A DNA stretch of 64,000 bases from Methanoregulaceae archaeon UXB-2016 (GCA_004332335.1 SISS01000023.1:1-64000), one strand, 5' to 3'; positions 36,447 through 46,295 are shown, numbered from the stretch's first letter. Notes: generated from the letters alone by a model not told the origin. Translations and numbers: made by a program.

Positions 36447-37589
36447 ATGGCCGCCGGAGATTACTACGAGCGCCTGGGCGTCCCCCGGACCGCTGACGAG
36501 AAGGAGATCAGAAAGGCGTACCGGAACCTGGCACGGAAGTACCACCCCGATGTCTGCAAGGAGCCCGGCGCCGAGGAGCGGTTCAAGGAGATCAACGAGG
36601 CCTACGCGACCCTCTCAGACGCCGAGAAGCGGACGCAGTACGACCGGGTGGGCCACGAGACGTTCACGAACGCCTCGAAGGGGAGCTATGCCGGGGGCGG
36701 ATACGAGGGCGGCTTCTCATCCGACTTCTCCGGCTTCGGCGACATCTTCGACGCCTTCTTCGGGGGAGGCCGCGGAGCCTCGCCCCGCGGACCCCAGCGG
36801 GGCGACGACCTCCTCATGCGGATCCAGATCCCGCTCGAGGATGCGGTGGCCGGCGCGGACCGCGAGGTCGAGGTCTGGCACACCGAGCCCTGCCCGGCCT
36901 GCGACGGGACCGGGAGCGAGACCAAGACGCTGCACACCTGCACGCGGTGCGGCGGCACGGGGCAGATGCGACAGGCGAGCCAGACCATCTTCGGCCAGTT
37001 CGTCCGGATGACGCCCTGCACCCAGTGCGGCGGGCGCGGCATGGTCCCCGACACCGCCTGCCGCACCTGCGGGGGTCGCGGCAACCAGCGGGTGAAACGG
37101 ACGGTCAAGGTCCACGTGCCGGCCGGGATCGAGCACGGGATGCGCCTCCGGATCGAGAGATACGGCGAGGCTGGCGAGTACGGGGCACCGAACGGCGACC
37201 TCTACATCGAGGTCCACGTGGCACCGCACGACCGCTTCGTCCGGCACGGCGACAACCTCGAGACGATCCTCGACCTGACGCCGGCCCAGGCCGTCCTCGG
37301 CTCGACCGTCGAGGTCCGAACGATTGACGGACGCACGGTCGAGCTGAAGGTGCCGGCCGGGGTTCAGTACAACACGGCCCTCCGGATCCCGGGCGAGGGT
37401 GTCAAGCGGCGCGGCCGGCCCGGTGATCTCCTGGTCCGGATCAGGATCACGGTCCCGCGCCACCTCTCGGACGAGGAACGCGAGCTCTACGCCCGGATCC
37501 TCGAGGTCGAGGGCAAGGCCGTACCGCAGGACGAGAAGAAGGGGTTCTTCTCCGATCTCTCGGACCTGCTCGGCGGCAAGAAGAAGTGA
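36447..37589 (+). CDS. dnaJ: Chaperone DnaJ (Hsp40)
   Basis: 380 aa. J domain with [20 protein letters not shown] and the HPD motif, Gly/Phe region ([17 protein letters not shown]), four zinc-finger repeats ([32 protein letters not shown]), then the C-terminal substrate domain. Stimulates DnaK ATP hydrolysis. Followed by a hairpin-T-run terminator. Confidence 0.97.
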   Translation: MAAGDYYERLGVPRTADEKEIRKAYRNLARKYHPDVCKEPGAEERFKEINEAYATLSDAEKRTQYDRVGHETFTNASKGSYAGGGYEGGFSSDFSGFGDIFDAFFGGGRGASPRGPQRGDDLLMRIQIPLEDAVAGADREVEVWHTEPCPACDGTGSETKTLHTCTRCGGTGQMRQASQTIFGQFVRMTPCTQCGGRGMVPDTACRTCGGRGNQRVKRTVKVHVPAGIEHGMRLRIERYGEAGEYGAPNGDLYIEVHVAPHDRFVRHGDNLETILDLTPAQAVLGSTVEVRTIDGRTVELKVPAGVQYNTALRIPGEGVKRRGRPGDLLVRIRITVPRHLSDEERELYARILEVEGKAVPQDEKKGFFSDLSDLLGGKKK

Positions 37590-37590
37590 G

Positions 37591-37620
37591 CGGCCGGTTC
37601 GGCCGGCCTTCGTCTTTTTT
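37591..37620 (+). terminator. Terminator after dnaJ
   Basis: CGGCCG-GTT-CGGCCG hairpin two bases after the dnaJ stop followed by a run of six T; ends the chaperone operon. Confidence 0.6.
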
Positions 37621-37651
37621 ATCACCCTACCTTCAAGAGGGTGGCCTCTGC

Positions 37652-38362
37652 TCAGCGCTTCACTGAGCCGGGCGCCCCCGTGACGATTCCGAGGGCAGCC
37701 ACGAGTTCGGGGAGGCGCTCGGCCGGGATCCCCATGACCATCTCGTTCTCCTCGATCCCCGAGAACTTCCGTGAGCCGTCGCACCCGAGCGAGAAGTTCA
37801 CCTGGCCCGAGAGGAAGGTCTGTGCCGTGGCATCCGAGCAGACCGACTGGATCCCGGCGAAGTTCGCCGTTTGCCGGCCGCCGACCTCGTAGAGTGAGGC
37901 CTGCGCGAGTTTCAGCATCGCGAGCGGGGTGGTCACGAGCAGCACGATCTCGGGCACGAACGGCGTCGCCTCGAGCGGCGCGTAGAGGGTCGCAAAGGTC
38001 TCGCCGGACGAGAGATGCGGGATTCGGTCGATCGTGCGCCGGCACGCGGCCCGCGAGGAGAATTTGCCGAGCTTGAAGTAGAAGTCGCCGGTCTGGAGGG
38101 ACTCGGTGAGCGGGCGGAGGCCGAGGGCCCATGCTCCGCCGTTGCAGAGGTGCTTCTCGGCCGGGGCAAAGAAGACCGCGCCCTCGTGCCGGGCCATCGC
38201 GATCATTTTACAGTGCCTGAGGGTCTCGGGGGCCTCTGCCATTCCTTCGGGGATCTCTTCCTTCGTGTGCGCGAAGCGGAATGCGACCGGTGAGCCCTGA
38301 AGCCCGAGCAGGGCCTTCAGGCTCTCCGAGAGGGCCGCGTAGTCACAGGCTGTGTCGTCCAT
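37652..38362 (-). CDS. DUF169 family protein
   Basis: 236 aa. Typical DUF169 blocks: LLGLQGSPVAFRFAHT near the start, RHCKMIAMARHEGAVFFAP, CNGGAWALGL, then FAGIQSVCSDATAQTFL and FSLGCDGSRKFSGIEENEMV. Several conserved cysteines (H-C, L-C-N-G-G, V-C-S-D, L-G-C-D) suggest a metal or cluster site. Function unknown; abundant in methanogens and anaerobes. Convergent with dnaJ. Confidence 0.9.
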   Translation of the reverse strand: MDDTACDYAALSESLKALLGLQGSPVAFRFAHTKEEIPEGMAEAPETLRHCKMIAMARHEGAVFFAPAEKHLCNGGAWALGLRPLTESLQTGDFYFKLGKFSSRAACRRTIDRIPHLSSGETFATLYAPLEATPFVPEIVLLVTTPLAMLKLAQASLYEVGGRQTANFAGIQSVCSDATAQTFLSGQVNFSLGCDGSRKFSGIEENEMVMGIPAERLPELVAALGIVTGAPGSVKR

Positions 38363-38399
38363 GGCAGTTCACCGTGCGTTCAGCTCGGCATGGGTCGAC

Positions 38400-39212
38400 T
38401 TAAAGGCGCCGGAGCTTCCGCTCGACCTTCTCGAAGAAGGTGCGTCCGACATCGACGAAGAGCGCCGATTCCTCGGCCCGTTCGACGCGGAGGACGGCTC
38501 GCCCGTCGATCTCGAACTGGACCTGTCCGTCGAGCACGAGATGAGCGGGCTTCGACGATTCGAGCGCGACCTCCACCCGCCGATCGCTCGAGATGATGTG
38601 CGGACGGGATGAGAGCATGTAGGGCGCGAGCGGCACGAGCAGGAAGCCCTCGATCCGAGGGTCTACGAGCGGCCCACCGGCCGACATCGCATAGGCCGTC
38701 GAGCCGGTCGGGGTCGCGACGATGAGCCCGTCCGCGCGGAACTGCGCCGAGGGGAGACCGTCGATCAGGACCGAGAAACGGAGCATCTTGGCGGGCCGGC
38801 TGGTCACGATCACGGCCTCGTTCAGGGCCGTGCCGAGCACCCGGCCGTCGAGCGAGAAGGTGATCCGCATCCGGGGCTCAACCGCGAACCCCTCGACGAG
38901 CCGGTCAAGGAACGCCGGCGCCTCTTCGGGCTCGAGGTCGGCGAGAAAGCCGACCTCGCCGCGGTTGACCCCGAGGATCGGACGCTGCCGGGCCATCTCC
39001 TGGACTGCGAGCAGGATCGTGCCGTCACCGCCGACGCAGACGACCGTGTCCGCATCGGTCGTGCCGATCGGCTCCCCCGGTCGGCCCAGGGCGGCACCCG
39101 TGCCCGCATCGAACGCGATCTCCACCCCGCGGGCAGCCAGCCGGTCCGCGAGGGATGCCGTCAGGGAGAGGGCGGCGTCCGTGTCTATCCGGGAGCGAAA
39201 GAGGACCTTCAT
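38400..39212 (-). CDS. nadK: NAD kinase
   Basis: 270 aa. [17 protein letters not shown] (G-G-D-G), [34 protein letters not shown] and [21 protein letters not shown] are NAD kinase motifs. Makes NADP from NAD and ATP. It starts 3 bp after the phosphatase gene; in M. jannaschii MJ0917 a phosphatase domain and a NAD kinase domain are fused in the same order, so the pair probably works together. Confidence 0.93.
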   Translation of the reverse strand: MKVLFRSRIDTDAALSLTASLADRLAARGVEIAFDAGTGAALGRPGEPIGTTDADTVVCVGGDGTILLAVQEMARQRPILGVNRGEVGFLADLEPEEAPAFLDRLVEGFAVEPRMRITFSLDGRVLGTALNEAVIVTSRPAKMLRFSVLIDGLPSAQFRADGLIVATPTGSTAYAMSAGGPLVDPRIEGFLLVPLAPYMLSSRPHIISSDRRVEVALESSKPAHLVLDGQVQFEIDGRAVLRVERAEESALFVDVGRTFFEKVERKLRRL

Positions 39213-39215
39213 GAT

Positions 39216-40004
39216 TCAGCGCAGGTACTCGATCACCTTGCGGTGGAGCGGGCCGTTCGTCGCCACGAGGCAGCGGCCGATCCGGATCTCGTCGGGGAAG
39301 TGAAGGTCGAGACCGTCAAGATCGGTCACGACGCCGCCAGCCTCGGTGCAGACCAGGATGCCGGCCGCCGCATCGGTCACGCGAAGGGTTCCGCGGAGAT
39401 CGATGAAGCCATCGAGCCGGCCGGCCCCGACATAGCAGAGTTCGAGGGCCGAGGCCCCGAGCAGGCGCCAGCGTCGTATGGTCCGGCCGAGTGCCAGCAC
39501 GTTCGCCGGGTCGAACTTCCGCCCGTAGACCGACATGGCCGACTCCTCGAGCAGGTACGTCGGCGAGGTCGTGATCCGCTCTCCGTTCAGAAAAGACCCC
39601 TTTCCTCGTTCGGCCGTGAAGGTGTCGCGGTTCGCCAGGTCACGGACATAGCCCTTGATCACCTCGCCCTCCTCGGCATAGGCGATGGAGAGGGCAAAGA
39701 ACGGGATCCCGTTGAGCGCGTTGTAGGTCCCGTCGATCGGGTCGAGGAAGACCGTTCCGGTCTCCCCCCCGATCTCGATCCGGCCGCACTCCTCGGAGAT
39801 GAGGGTCCGGCACAGCTTGTGCCTTCGCAGGTGCTCGACAACCGTGTCCTCGGCCACCTGGTCGAGCCGTTTCGTCTCGGAGTGTACGGCCCTGGGATCG
39901 ACCAGCTCGCCCCCCTCGACCGTATTGACCAGCGGCAGGGCGACCTCTTCAACCGCCGCCGCGATCTCCTTGCATGCCTCCGCGAACTCCACGTCTCCCT
40001 CCAC
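39216..40004 (-). CDS. Inositol monophosphatase-family phosphatase (FBPase/NADP phosphatase)
   Basis: 262 aa. Metal-binding motifs EECGRIEIGG (E-E), FLDPIDGTYNALNGIPF (D-P-x-D-G-T) and LRVTDAAAGILVCTEAGG (W/V-D-x-A-A). Archaeal members act on inositol-1-phosphate and fructose-1,6-bisphosphate, and the MJ0917 domain dephosphorylates NADP. Its tight linkage to nadK favours NADP or FBP turnover. ATG 40004. Confidence 0.88.
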   Translation of the reverse strand: MEGDVEFAEACKEIAAAVEEVALPLVNTVEGGELVDPRAVHSETKRLDQVAEDTVVEHLRRHKLCRTLISEECGRIEIGGETGTVFLDPIDGTYNALNGIPFFALSIAYAEEGEVIKGYVRDLANRDTFTAERGKGSFLNGERITTSPTYLLEESAMSVYGRKFDPANVLALGRTIRRWRLLGASALELCYVGAGRLDGFIDLRGTLRVTDAAAGILVCTEAGGVVTDLDGLDLHFPDEIRIGRCLVATNGPLHRKVIEYLR

Positions 40005-40077
40005 CAGATACCCTCAGCGCGCTCCGATCAGCGCAAGCGGGCCGACGCGGACGCGAACGGCTCGGGACGGTACCTCC

Positions 40078-40090
40078 GAGGTATTTATGT
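40078..40090 (+). promoter_or_regulatory. Promoter of the eIF5A gene
   Basis: AGGTATTTATGTA, an archaeal TATA box 55-65 bp before the ATG, giving a leader near 30 nt. Confidence 0.45.
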
Positions 40091-40143
40091 AGCCCAATCA
40101 AGATAAATTACTACTGCGTTTTCGCAGACACTGGTGTTTTTCT

Positions 40144-40521
40144 ATGAAGGAACAGACGGAAGTCGGCAAGCTCAAAGAGGGTCGGTATGTGGTCGTCGAT
40201 GACGAGCCCAGCAAGATCCTCTCGATCTCGGTCTCGAAACCGGGTAAGCACGGCGCAGCAAAGGCCCGTATCGACGTGATGGGTATCTTTGACGGAGTCA
40301 AGCGTTCGATCGTCCAGCCGGTCTCGGCCAAGACGTACGTGCCCATCGTGGAACGCAAGTCGGCCCAAGTCCTCTCGATCTCCGGAACGACGGCCCAGAT
40401 GATGGACATGAAGGAGTTCACGAACTTCGAGATCGAGATCCCGCCCGAGAAGCAGGATACTATCGAGACCGGCAAGGAGCTCATGTACATCGAGTCCATG
40501 GGCAAGCGGAAGCTCGACTGA
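40144..40521 (+). CDS. eif5A: Translation initiation factor 5A
   Basis: 125 aa. N-terminal SH3-like barrel with the hypusine loop SVSKPGKHGAAKA; Lys35 is the expected deoxyhypusine/hypusine site. C-terminal OB-like domain follows. It binds ribosomes stalled on polyproline. The neighbour is agmatinase, whose product or substrate feeds the polyamine used for hypusine. Confidence 0.96.
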   Translation: MKEQTEVGKLKEGRYVVVDDEPSKILSISVSKPGKHGAAKARIDVMGIFDGVKRSIVQPVSAKTYVPIVERKSAQVLSISGTTAQMMDMKEFTNFEIEIPPEKQDTIETGKELMYIESMGKRKLD

Positions 40522-40593
40522 ACCCCGCTTGCTGACCGCAGACCCTCCCGAGACACAGAAAACTCGATAAGGCCCGAGGCGCATCTGGAGGGT

Positions 40594-41454
40594 ATGCCCG
40601 AGGTCCAGAGTTACCGGTTTGCCGACGCGCTAGCCAGCTACGGAGACGCCCGCTATGTGATTCTGGGCGTCCCGTTCGACAATACCACCTCATACCGTCC
40701 CGGTACGCGGCTCGGCCCGCGTGCGATCCGAGAGGTGACCTACAATTTTGAGCCGTATGTCCCGGCCTTCGACCTCGATATGGACGAGGTACCGGTCCAC
40801 GATCTGGGCGACCTCGACGTCCCGGTCGTTCCCGAGGCGATGGTCGCTCAGGTCGAAGAGGCCGTGGGCGAGCTCCTGCGGGACGGGAAGTTCCCGCTGC
40901 TGCTCGGCGGCGAGCATACCCTGACCATCGGCGCGGTCCGCGCGGTCCGGCCGGACTGGTACGTCGTGCTCGACGCCCACCTCGATCTCCGGGCCGAGTA
41001 CCGGGGCACCAGGTTCAACCACGGGTGCACGAACCGGATCGTCTACGAGGAGACGACGCAGCAGATCGCGATCATCGGCGCGCGTTCGGGCGACCGCGAG
41101 CAGTACCGATTCGCACGGGATCTGCTCTTCTTCTCGGCCGACGAGGTCCGCCGCCTGGGCATACACGAGGTCCTCGACGAGGTCGTGGCGGCGATCGGCC
41201 CGGGTTCGGTCTACCTCTCGATCGACGCGGATGCGATCGACTGCTGCCTGACTCCCGGTCTCGGGACGCCCGAGCCGTTCGGGCTGACCCACTACGACGT
41301 CCGCTCCGTGGTCGAGCGGCTCGCACCCCTCTCGATCGGTTTCGACTATGTCGAGGTCTGCCCGATCGACCACGGTCAGACGGCTGCCGTGGCTGCCGAG
41401 GTCGTGCGGCTCTTCGTGGCGGCCCACTGGGCCAGTCATGGACGAAGGGCCTGA
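40594..41454 (+). CDS. speB: Agmatinase (ureohydrolase family)
   Basis: 286 aa. Mn-site motifs GGEHTLTIGA, VLDAHLDLRAEYRG and LSIDADAIDCCL, then TPGLGTPEPFGLT. Converts agmatine to putrescine and urea. In many family members the third motif is S-x-D-x-D-x-x-D-P; here P is replaced by C, which may alter the loop. Next to eIF5A as in many archaea, where agmatine-derived polyamine is needed for hypusination. Confidence 0.9.
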   Translation: MPEVQSYRFADALASYGDARYVILGVPFDNTTSYRPGTRLGPRAIREVTYNFEPYVPAFDLDMDEVPVHDLGDLDVPVVPEAMVAQVEEAVGELLRDGKFPLLLGGEHTLTIGAVRAVRPDWYVVLDAHLDLRAEYRGTRFNHGCTNRIVYEETTQQIAIIGARSGDREQYRFARDLLFFSADEVRRLGIHEVLDEVVAAIGPGSVYLSIDADAIDCCLTPGLGTPEPFGLTHYDVRSVVERLAPLSIGFDYVEVCPIDHGQTAAVAAEVVRLFVAAHWASHGRRA

Positions 41455-41497
41455 GAAACCCTTAACTCCCATGCCGGCCCAAGAGGAGGCGGTTATC

Positions 41498-41779
41498 ATG
41501 GGGTTCTATCAGATCGCCTACGATGTCGAGGGCTTCACGGTCGCTCAGCTCAAAGAGATGCTCGCCGAACTTGACGACAACTGCCTGCTCCTGCCGGTCT
41601 CGACCGAGTCCCCCTTCTCCGAGGACATCCGGTACATCCGGGTGCTCAGACAGGAGGAGAACGGGATCTACGGCCCGATCGGGATCCTCGCGCCCGAGAA
41701 CGACCGCATGCTCACACAGGAAGAGCTCGACAGCGAGCTCGAAGACGAAGGGGAGTGCACCTGCGAGAGCTGCCGGTAA
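41498..41779 (+). CDS. Small protein with C-terminal cysteines, unknown
   Basis: 93 aa (GFYQIAYDVEGFTVAQLKEM, then YIRVLRQEENGIYGPIGILA) ending ECTCESCR, a C-x-C-x-x-C pattern that may bind metal. I do not recognise the family; it looks conserved-type rather than random, with an excellent AGAGGAGG ribosome site 6-8 nt before ATG 41498 (a longer start at 41471 is possible). A T-run near 41791-41797 could terminate it. Confidence 0.6.
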   Translation: MGFYQIAYDVEGFTVAQLKEMLAELDDNCLLLPVSTESPFSEDIRYIRVLRQEENGIYGPIGILAPENDRMLTQEELDSELEDEGECTCESCR

Positions 41780-42178
41780 GGCGGCCCGATCCTTTTTTCG
41801 TTCGTGGATCTCTACTCATCGCTCCGATGAGCTGCGGCATCTGACCTCGAGTCTCGCGCCATCCGCATAATAGCCAGCTCGGGTCGACACTGCGGAGGAT
41901 CCTGGTCCCGGTGAAGAGAGACCGGCAGGCCGCCGCGAGGTCCCGGGATCCGCTCGGTCGATGAAAAATCGCCGAGCGTCTCCGATTCATGGCCGGGATC
42001 AGGGCGTTGAGCGGGACGCTATCGAGCGCCGTGTAGTGCCGCACGGAGAGGACGCCCCCCCGAGATCAGGACTCCCCAATTTTTGAACAGGCTCCGCACG
42101 ATCCCCTGTCATGACCCCTGGCGGTCTCGTTCCCCGTCGCCCGCAATGCTCAAATCGACACGCGACCCTGGATCGGTG
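41780..42178. other. Intergenic with strong hairpin
   Basis: No gene recognised. A T-run near 41791 follows the previous gene. A perfect hairpin CGCTCGG-T-CGAT-GAAAA-ATCG-CCGAGCG occupies 41951-41978. The malic enzyme start follows at 42179. Confidence 0.4.
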
Positions 42179-43387
42179 ATGAACTCCGACGACCTGGATG
42201 CGCGTGCCCTCGCCCTCCACGAGGCCCACCGGGGCAAGCTCGAGGTGCGGGCCACGGTCCCGCTCGAGACCACAGACGACCTGTCCCTCGCGTACACACC
42301 CGGCGTGGCCGCGGTCTGCCGGGCGATCGCACGCGACCCGGCTCTCGCCTATCGCTACACGATCAAGGCGAATACGGTCGCGATCGTGACCGACGGCTCA
42401 GCCGTTCTCGGCCTCGGCAACATCGGCGCCACGGCCGCCCTCCCCGTGATGGAGGGCAAGGCCGCGCTCTTCAAGGAGTTCGCCGGGATCGACGCGTTTC
42501 CGCTCTGCTATGCGTCGAACGGCGCCGACTTCGCGGACCAGGTCCGGAACATCACGCCGGCCTTCGGCGGGATCAACCTCGAGGACATAGCGGCCCCCCG
42601 ATGCTTCGAGATCGAGGAGGCCCTGCTCGACTGCGGGATCCCGGTCATGCACGACGACCAGCACGGCACCGCGATCGTGGTCCTGGCCGCGCTCCTGAAC
42701 GCGTGCCGGGTCACGGGCCGGCGGTACGAGGAACTCTCGATCGCGATCATCGGGGCCGGGGCCGCCGGATACGCCTGCGCACGCCTGCTCCGGTGCATCG
42801 GGTACGACGAAAGCGCCTGCCGCCCTGTGCGCGACCTCGTCGTCTGCGACACCCGGGGAATCATCCACCACGGGCGGCCGGGCCTCTACGAGAACAAGTA
42901 CAAGTTCATCCTCGCGGGCGAAACGAACCGGCGGCAGCGGACTGGATCGATCGCGGATGCGCTCGCCGGGGCAGACGCGGTGATCGGGGTCTCGGGTCCG
43001 GGCGTGATCACCGGGGAGATGGTCCGGTCCATGAACCCGGACCCGATCGTCTTCGCGCTCGCGAACCCGACTCCGGAGATCTGGCCGGACGAGGCCAGGA
43101 GCGCCGGAGCCGCCGTGATCGCCACGGGCCGCTCCGACTTTCCGAACCAGTGCAACAACGTGCTCGCGTTTCCCGGGGTCTTCCGCGGCGCCCTGGACGC
43201 GCGTGCGACCCGGATCACGGACGGCATGAAGCTCGCGGCCGCCCACGCGCTCGCAGCCTGCGTCCCCGAGCCCACCGCCGACCGGATCCTCCCCAGCCCG
43301 CTCGACAGGACGATCGCCCCGGCCGTCGCAGCGGCCGTCCGGGAGGCTGCGCTCGAAGGTGGTGTGGGATGGCGTCCCGGCCCGTGA
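42179..43387 (+). CDS. Malic enzyme, NAD(P)-dependent
   Basis: 402 aa, the short form without a phosphotransacetylase domain. SLAYTPGVAAVCRAIA, AVLGLGNIGATAALPVMEGK, FGGINLEDIAAPRCFEIEE, VMHDDQHGTAIVVLAAL and IGAGAAGYACARLL are family motifs. Oxidative decarboxylation of malate to pyruvate; in autotrophic methanogens a link between C4 and C3 pools. ATG 42179 overlaps a GGTG ribosome-site-like stretch. Confidence 0.93.
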   Translation: MNSDDLDARALALHEAHRGKLEVRATVPLETTDDLSLAYTPGVAAVCRAIARDPALAYRYTIKANTVAIVTDGSAVLGLGNIGATAALPVMEGKAALFKEFAGIDAFPLCYASNGADFADQVRNITPAFGGINLEDIAAPRCFEIEEALLDCGIPVMHDDQHGTAIVVLAALLNACRVTGRRYEELSIAIIGAGAAGYACARLLRCIGYDESACRPVRDLVVCDTRGIIHHGRPGLYENKYKFILAGETNRRQRTGSIADALAGADAVIGVSGPGVITGEMVRSMNPDPIVFALANPTPEIWPDEARSAGAAVIATGRSDFPNQCNNVLAFPGVFRGALDARATRITDGMKLAAAHALAACVPEPTADRILPSPLDRTIAPAVAAAVREAALEGGVGWRPGP

Positions 43388-43560
43388 ATGCGACCGGGAG
43401 GGACATCCCGGGGTCCGTATGACGACCAGAACGCCCTGCATGGGGAATGCGGCGCCCACTCGCAAAGGAACCGCTCTGCTGCGGAGCCCGCGATGGGAGA
43501 GGCGACCCCGGCATGCGGGGAGGGGGCACGGCCCGATGACCACCTCCAATCCCGGAAGGA

Positions 43561-43803
43561 TCAGAGCCTGCCGGTCTCGCCCTTGGCGGCCGAGACCATC
43601 CTGGCGATCCAGATCGTCGCAATCACCGCGATGATCGTGACGATCACCGCGTATGAGAGCTGGGCCGCGATACTGTCGGCCGTGCCGAAGATCGCCTTGA
43701 AGACCGCCTGGATCGCACCGTTCCAGGCGAGCGCGGCCACCAGCCCGAAGGCGGCCGTGATGAGGGCGGCGATCTGTGTCAGGACTTCCTCTCTCAGCGT
43801 CAT
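43561..43803 (-). CDS. DUF5654 small membrane protein
   Basis: 80 aa with two membrane helices. LITAAFGLVAALAWNGAIQA is the DUF5654 signature, followed by a second helix VIVTIIAVIATIWIA. Function unknown; widespread in Methanomicrobiales. Confidence 0.85.
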   Translation of the reverse strand: MTLREEVLTQIAALITAAFGLVAALAWNGAIQAVFKAIFGTADSIAAQLSYAVIVTIIAVIATIWIARMVSAAKGETGRL

Positions 43804-43936
43804 ATTCTCGATCGCCCATTAAGAGGAACCCGGTTAAGAACCTGCCGTATCGCACCGAGGTCGCCCGGTGCCCGGGCCTGCGCGATCTCGATGCCGGCTC
43901 CGCCAGGTTGAACCGGTCTCGCGCCCAGAGACTGGT

Positions 43937-44506
43937 ATGGAGATCGCTGCGGTCTGCCGGACGTGCGGGGCCGCCCGGACGAAGGGCGATCTCAGCCGGG
44001 CGATCGCGGAGGCGGTCGGCCGGTTCTCCGTCCTCGACCTCCAGGTGATCGGCGGTCGGCTCAAGAACGAGGTCGACCGTCTTCCTTCGCCCTATCGCGA
44101 GGCGATCCGCCCGTTCTTTGCCGAACAGGTCTTCGGGGCCCATCACTCGCTGCTGCTGCTCCAGCGGACCGGGACGTTCGCCCGCATGCGGGCTCCGTTC
44201 ACGCACCCCGACCGTTGCCGCGACTACTGGGCCATGGTCCCGGCAGGCTGCTACGCGTGGGATGAGGTGCCCGACCGGCACACCCACCTCTACGAGCCCC
44301 GGCACCGCCTCTTCTACTACCTCATGGCCGGCTTCTCGATGTTCGTGCTCGACCGCCCCGGTCACCCGGTCGGGACCCCGTTTCCGGGCGGGTTCCGGGT
44401 CGAGGAGCGGCGGTCCCGGTTCCTCTGCCCTATTCGCGACCGGGAGGAGGACCTCCCGCACTCGATCTGCAACTACTGTCCGGCCGAACAGGGCGAGACC
44501 GGCTGA
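43937..44506 (+). CDS. DUF2115 family protein
   Basis: 189 aa. C-terminal FLCPIRDREEDLPHSICNYC then PAEQ, with a C-x-x-C at the start (CRTCGAARTK), matches DUF2115 (UPF0305), a methanogen family with conserved cysteines likely binding metal. ATG 43937 follows GACTGGT. Function unknown. Confidence 0.85.
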   Translation: MEIAAVCRTCGAARTKGDLSRAIAEAVGRFSVLDLQVIGGRLKNEVDRLPSPYREAIRPFFAEQVFGAHHSLLLLQRTGTFARMRAPFTHPDRCRDYWAMVPAGCYAWDEVPDRHTHLYEPRHRLFYYLMAGFSMFVLDRPGHPVGTPFPGGFRVEERRSRFLCPIRDREEDLPHSICNYCPAEQGETG

Positions 44507-44726
44507 CCGCACACGGTACACCCCCGAGCACCTCATCAGGCCGTCCGATGAGAAACCGCACGAGAACTGTCCGCCGGGCCTGAGCTGGATGGATTCGAGC
44601 ACGGTGATCGAAGGCGATCCGGGACCTGCTCGGGGCGCTCGTCATGTGATAGATCCTGGCGTCCTGCGCCGACTGCGTGCATCCGGGAGGACAGCGGAGA
44701 GGTTCAAGAAGAGTCAAAGGAAGCAA

Positions 44727-44740
44727 ACGCTTATATTTAT
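44727..44740 (+). promoter_or_regulatory. Promoter of the DUF2193 gene
   Basis: CGCTTATATTTATCC, an archaeal TATA box about 55-65 bp upstream of ATG 44793. Confidence 0.5.
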
Positions 44741-44792
44741 CCACATCGAGTTCCGAGCACGGAGCCGGGAACGTGCTCCGCGGAGGGACAGC

Positions 44793-46295
44793 ATGGTACA
44801 TGAGATCTGTGCAAAGATGATCGATGAGGCGCTCGCCGCCCAGCACGCCGATGTCGACACCGTGAAGCAGAAGCGGGGCACCGAGTTCAAACTCGCCGAC
44901 GCCGGGGCCTATCTCGAGGCCTCCCGGGGGATGCGCGCGGTAGGAGAGCAGTCCGAGGCGGTCTTCCGGCTGCACAAGGACTCGATCGAGACGCATTTCA
45001 AGGTCCTCTCGGGCCTGACGACCACCGTTCGGCCCGAGGACGACCCGTTCGTCGAGCACTACCAGACGCCGGTCGTGCTGGCACTGCTCACCGAGCAGGA
45101 CGAGGCCTTCAAGAAGAGCCTCGATCTCTTCGTCGAGCAGATCGCAAAGTCCGAAGCCCTGATCGGACGCGAGTCGATCCGGCGATACGGAGGGCTCTAC
45201 GGCCCGACCTGCGTGGTCGACTTCGCGCTCATCCCGGGCTCGACCTCGAACGTGGTGAACCGGATTCTGAAGGACACCCCGATCCCGGTCGTGCACAAGC
45301 AGGCGATCCTGGCCGCGAAGTCCTGGGGCATGAACACCTCGTACGGGATCGGCGAGGTCTTCGCGAACGCGCTCGAGGCCGGCAAGACCGCGGCCGAGGC
45401 GAGCGCGGCAGAGGTGGCCCAGCTCCAGGCGATCTACCGCGACCCGGTCGGGGCGCAGGCCGCGCTGATGGACGCGGCCGGGCAGTCCTCGTTCGACCAC
45501 CGCGCATACATGGCGCAGTACCGCACCGGCATCGAGGGCGCGGTCAAGGCCTCGCTCGACGAGGGGGTCCACTACGCGAACATCGTGACCGTGCCCGCCT
45601 ACTGCGTCGGCGACATCGCGCATCACATCTCGCAGTCGACCTACAACATGTGCAAGGACGACGTGGTCATGGCCGCGATCGAGGCCGCGACCGCCGTGAT
45701 GGAGAGATCGCTGAGGGCCTCGCTCGATAAGTTCACGGACGTGTATCAGCCGCTCGCGCTCGCGACCGGGTCCAGTGCGGCCGCGACCGAGTACATCCTT
45801 GAGCTCGACGGGTTCAATGCGCCGATGGTCGTGGACCTGCTCACGCGGCGGTACCACAACTTCGTCCAGCTCAAGCCGAACCGGGGTGCGGCGGCCGAGC
45901 TCCACAACTGCGACTTCATGGACATGGCCTACCGGGGCTGGAAGCTCATGGACAAGGCGCGCCGGATGAAGAACGGCGCCGGCGGCCCGCTCGTCCCGAA
46001 GATCGCCGGGTTCCCCGTCGACCTCGCGCCGATCCACGAGAACGAGGTGCTGATGAACCCGCAGCGCTATGCCTACCCGGCCTGCGCGATCACGGTCCGG
46101 TTCTCGGCCATGATGCGCCTCTCGGACTACCCTTGCCTGCTGACCTCGGAGCCGGTCACGGCCACGATGATGACGAACATCATCGCCCTCAAGCCGAACG
46201 AGCCGGCGGCCCCAGTCCGGTCCTGCAAGGACTGCGCTGCGGCCTCGCTCGTCGAGCTCCACCACCAGTACTGCCAGTGGCGGGAGGCGGTATAG
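44793..46295 (+). CDS. DUF2193 family protein
   Basis: 500 aa, full length for DUF2193, a family restricted to methanogens and relatives. SEALIGRESIRRYGGLYGPT, ALIPGSTSNVVNRIL, YCVGDIAHHISQSTYNMCKD and a C-terminal SCKDCAAASLVELHHQYCQW with several Cys and His. No known activity. A CGGAGGGA ribosome site precedes it; a GTG-started DUF2180 gene follows 2 bp later, the same pairing seen in other methanogens as I recall. Confidence 0.85.
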   Translation: MVHEICAKMIDEALAAQHADVDTVKQKRGTEFKLADAGAYLEASRGMRAVGEQSEAVFRLHKDSIETHFKVLSGLTTTVRPEDDPFVEHYQTPVVLALLTEQDEAFKKSLDLFVEQIAKSEALIGRESIRRYGGLYGPTCVVDFALIPGSTSNVVNRILKDTPIPVVHKQAILAAKSWGMNTSYGIGEVFANALEAGKTAAEASAAEVAQLQAIYRDPVGAQAALMDAAGQSSFDHRAYMAQYRTGIEGAVKASLDEGVHYANIVTVPAYCVGDIAHHISQSTYNMCKDDVVMAAIEAATAVMERSLRASLDKFTDVYQPLALATGSSAAATEYILELDGFNAPMVVDLLTRRYHNFVQLKPNRGAAAELHNCDFMDMAYRGWKLMDKARRMKNGAGGPLVPKIAGFPVDLAPIHENEVLMNPQRYAYPACAITVRFSAMMRLSDYPCLLTSEPVTATMMTNIIALKPNEPAAPVRSCKDCAAASLVELHHQYCQWREAV

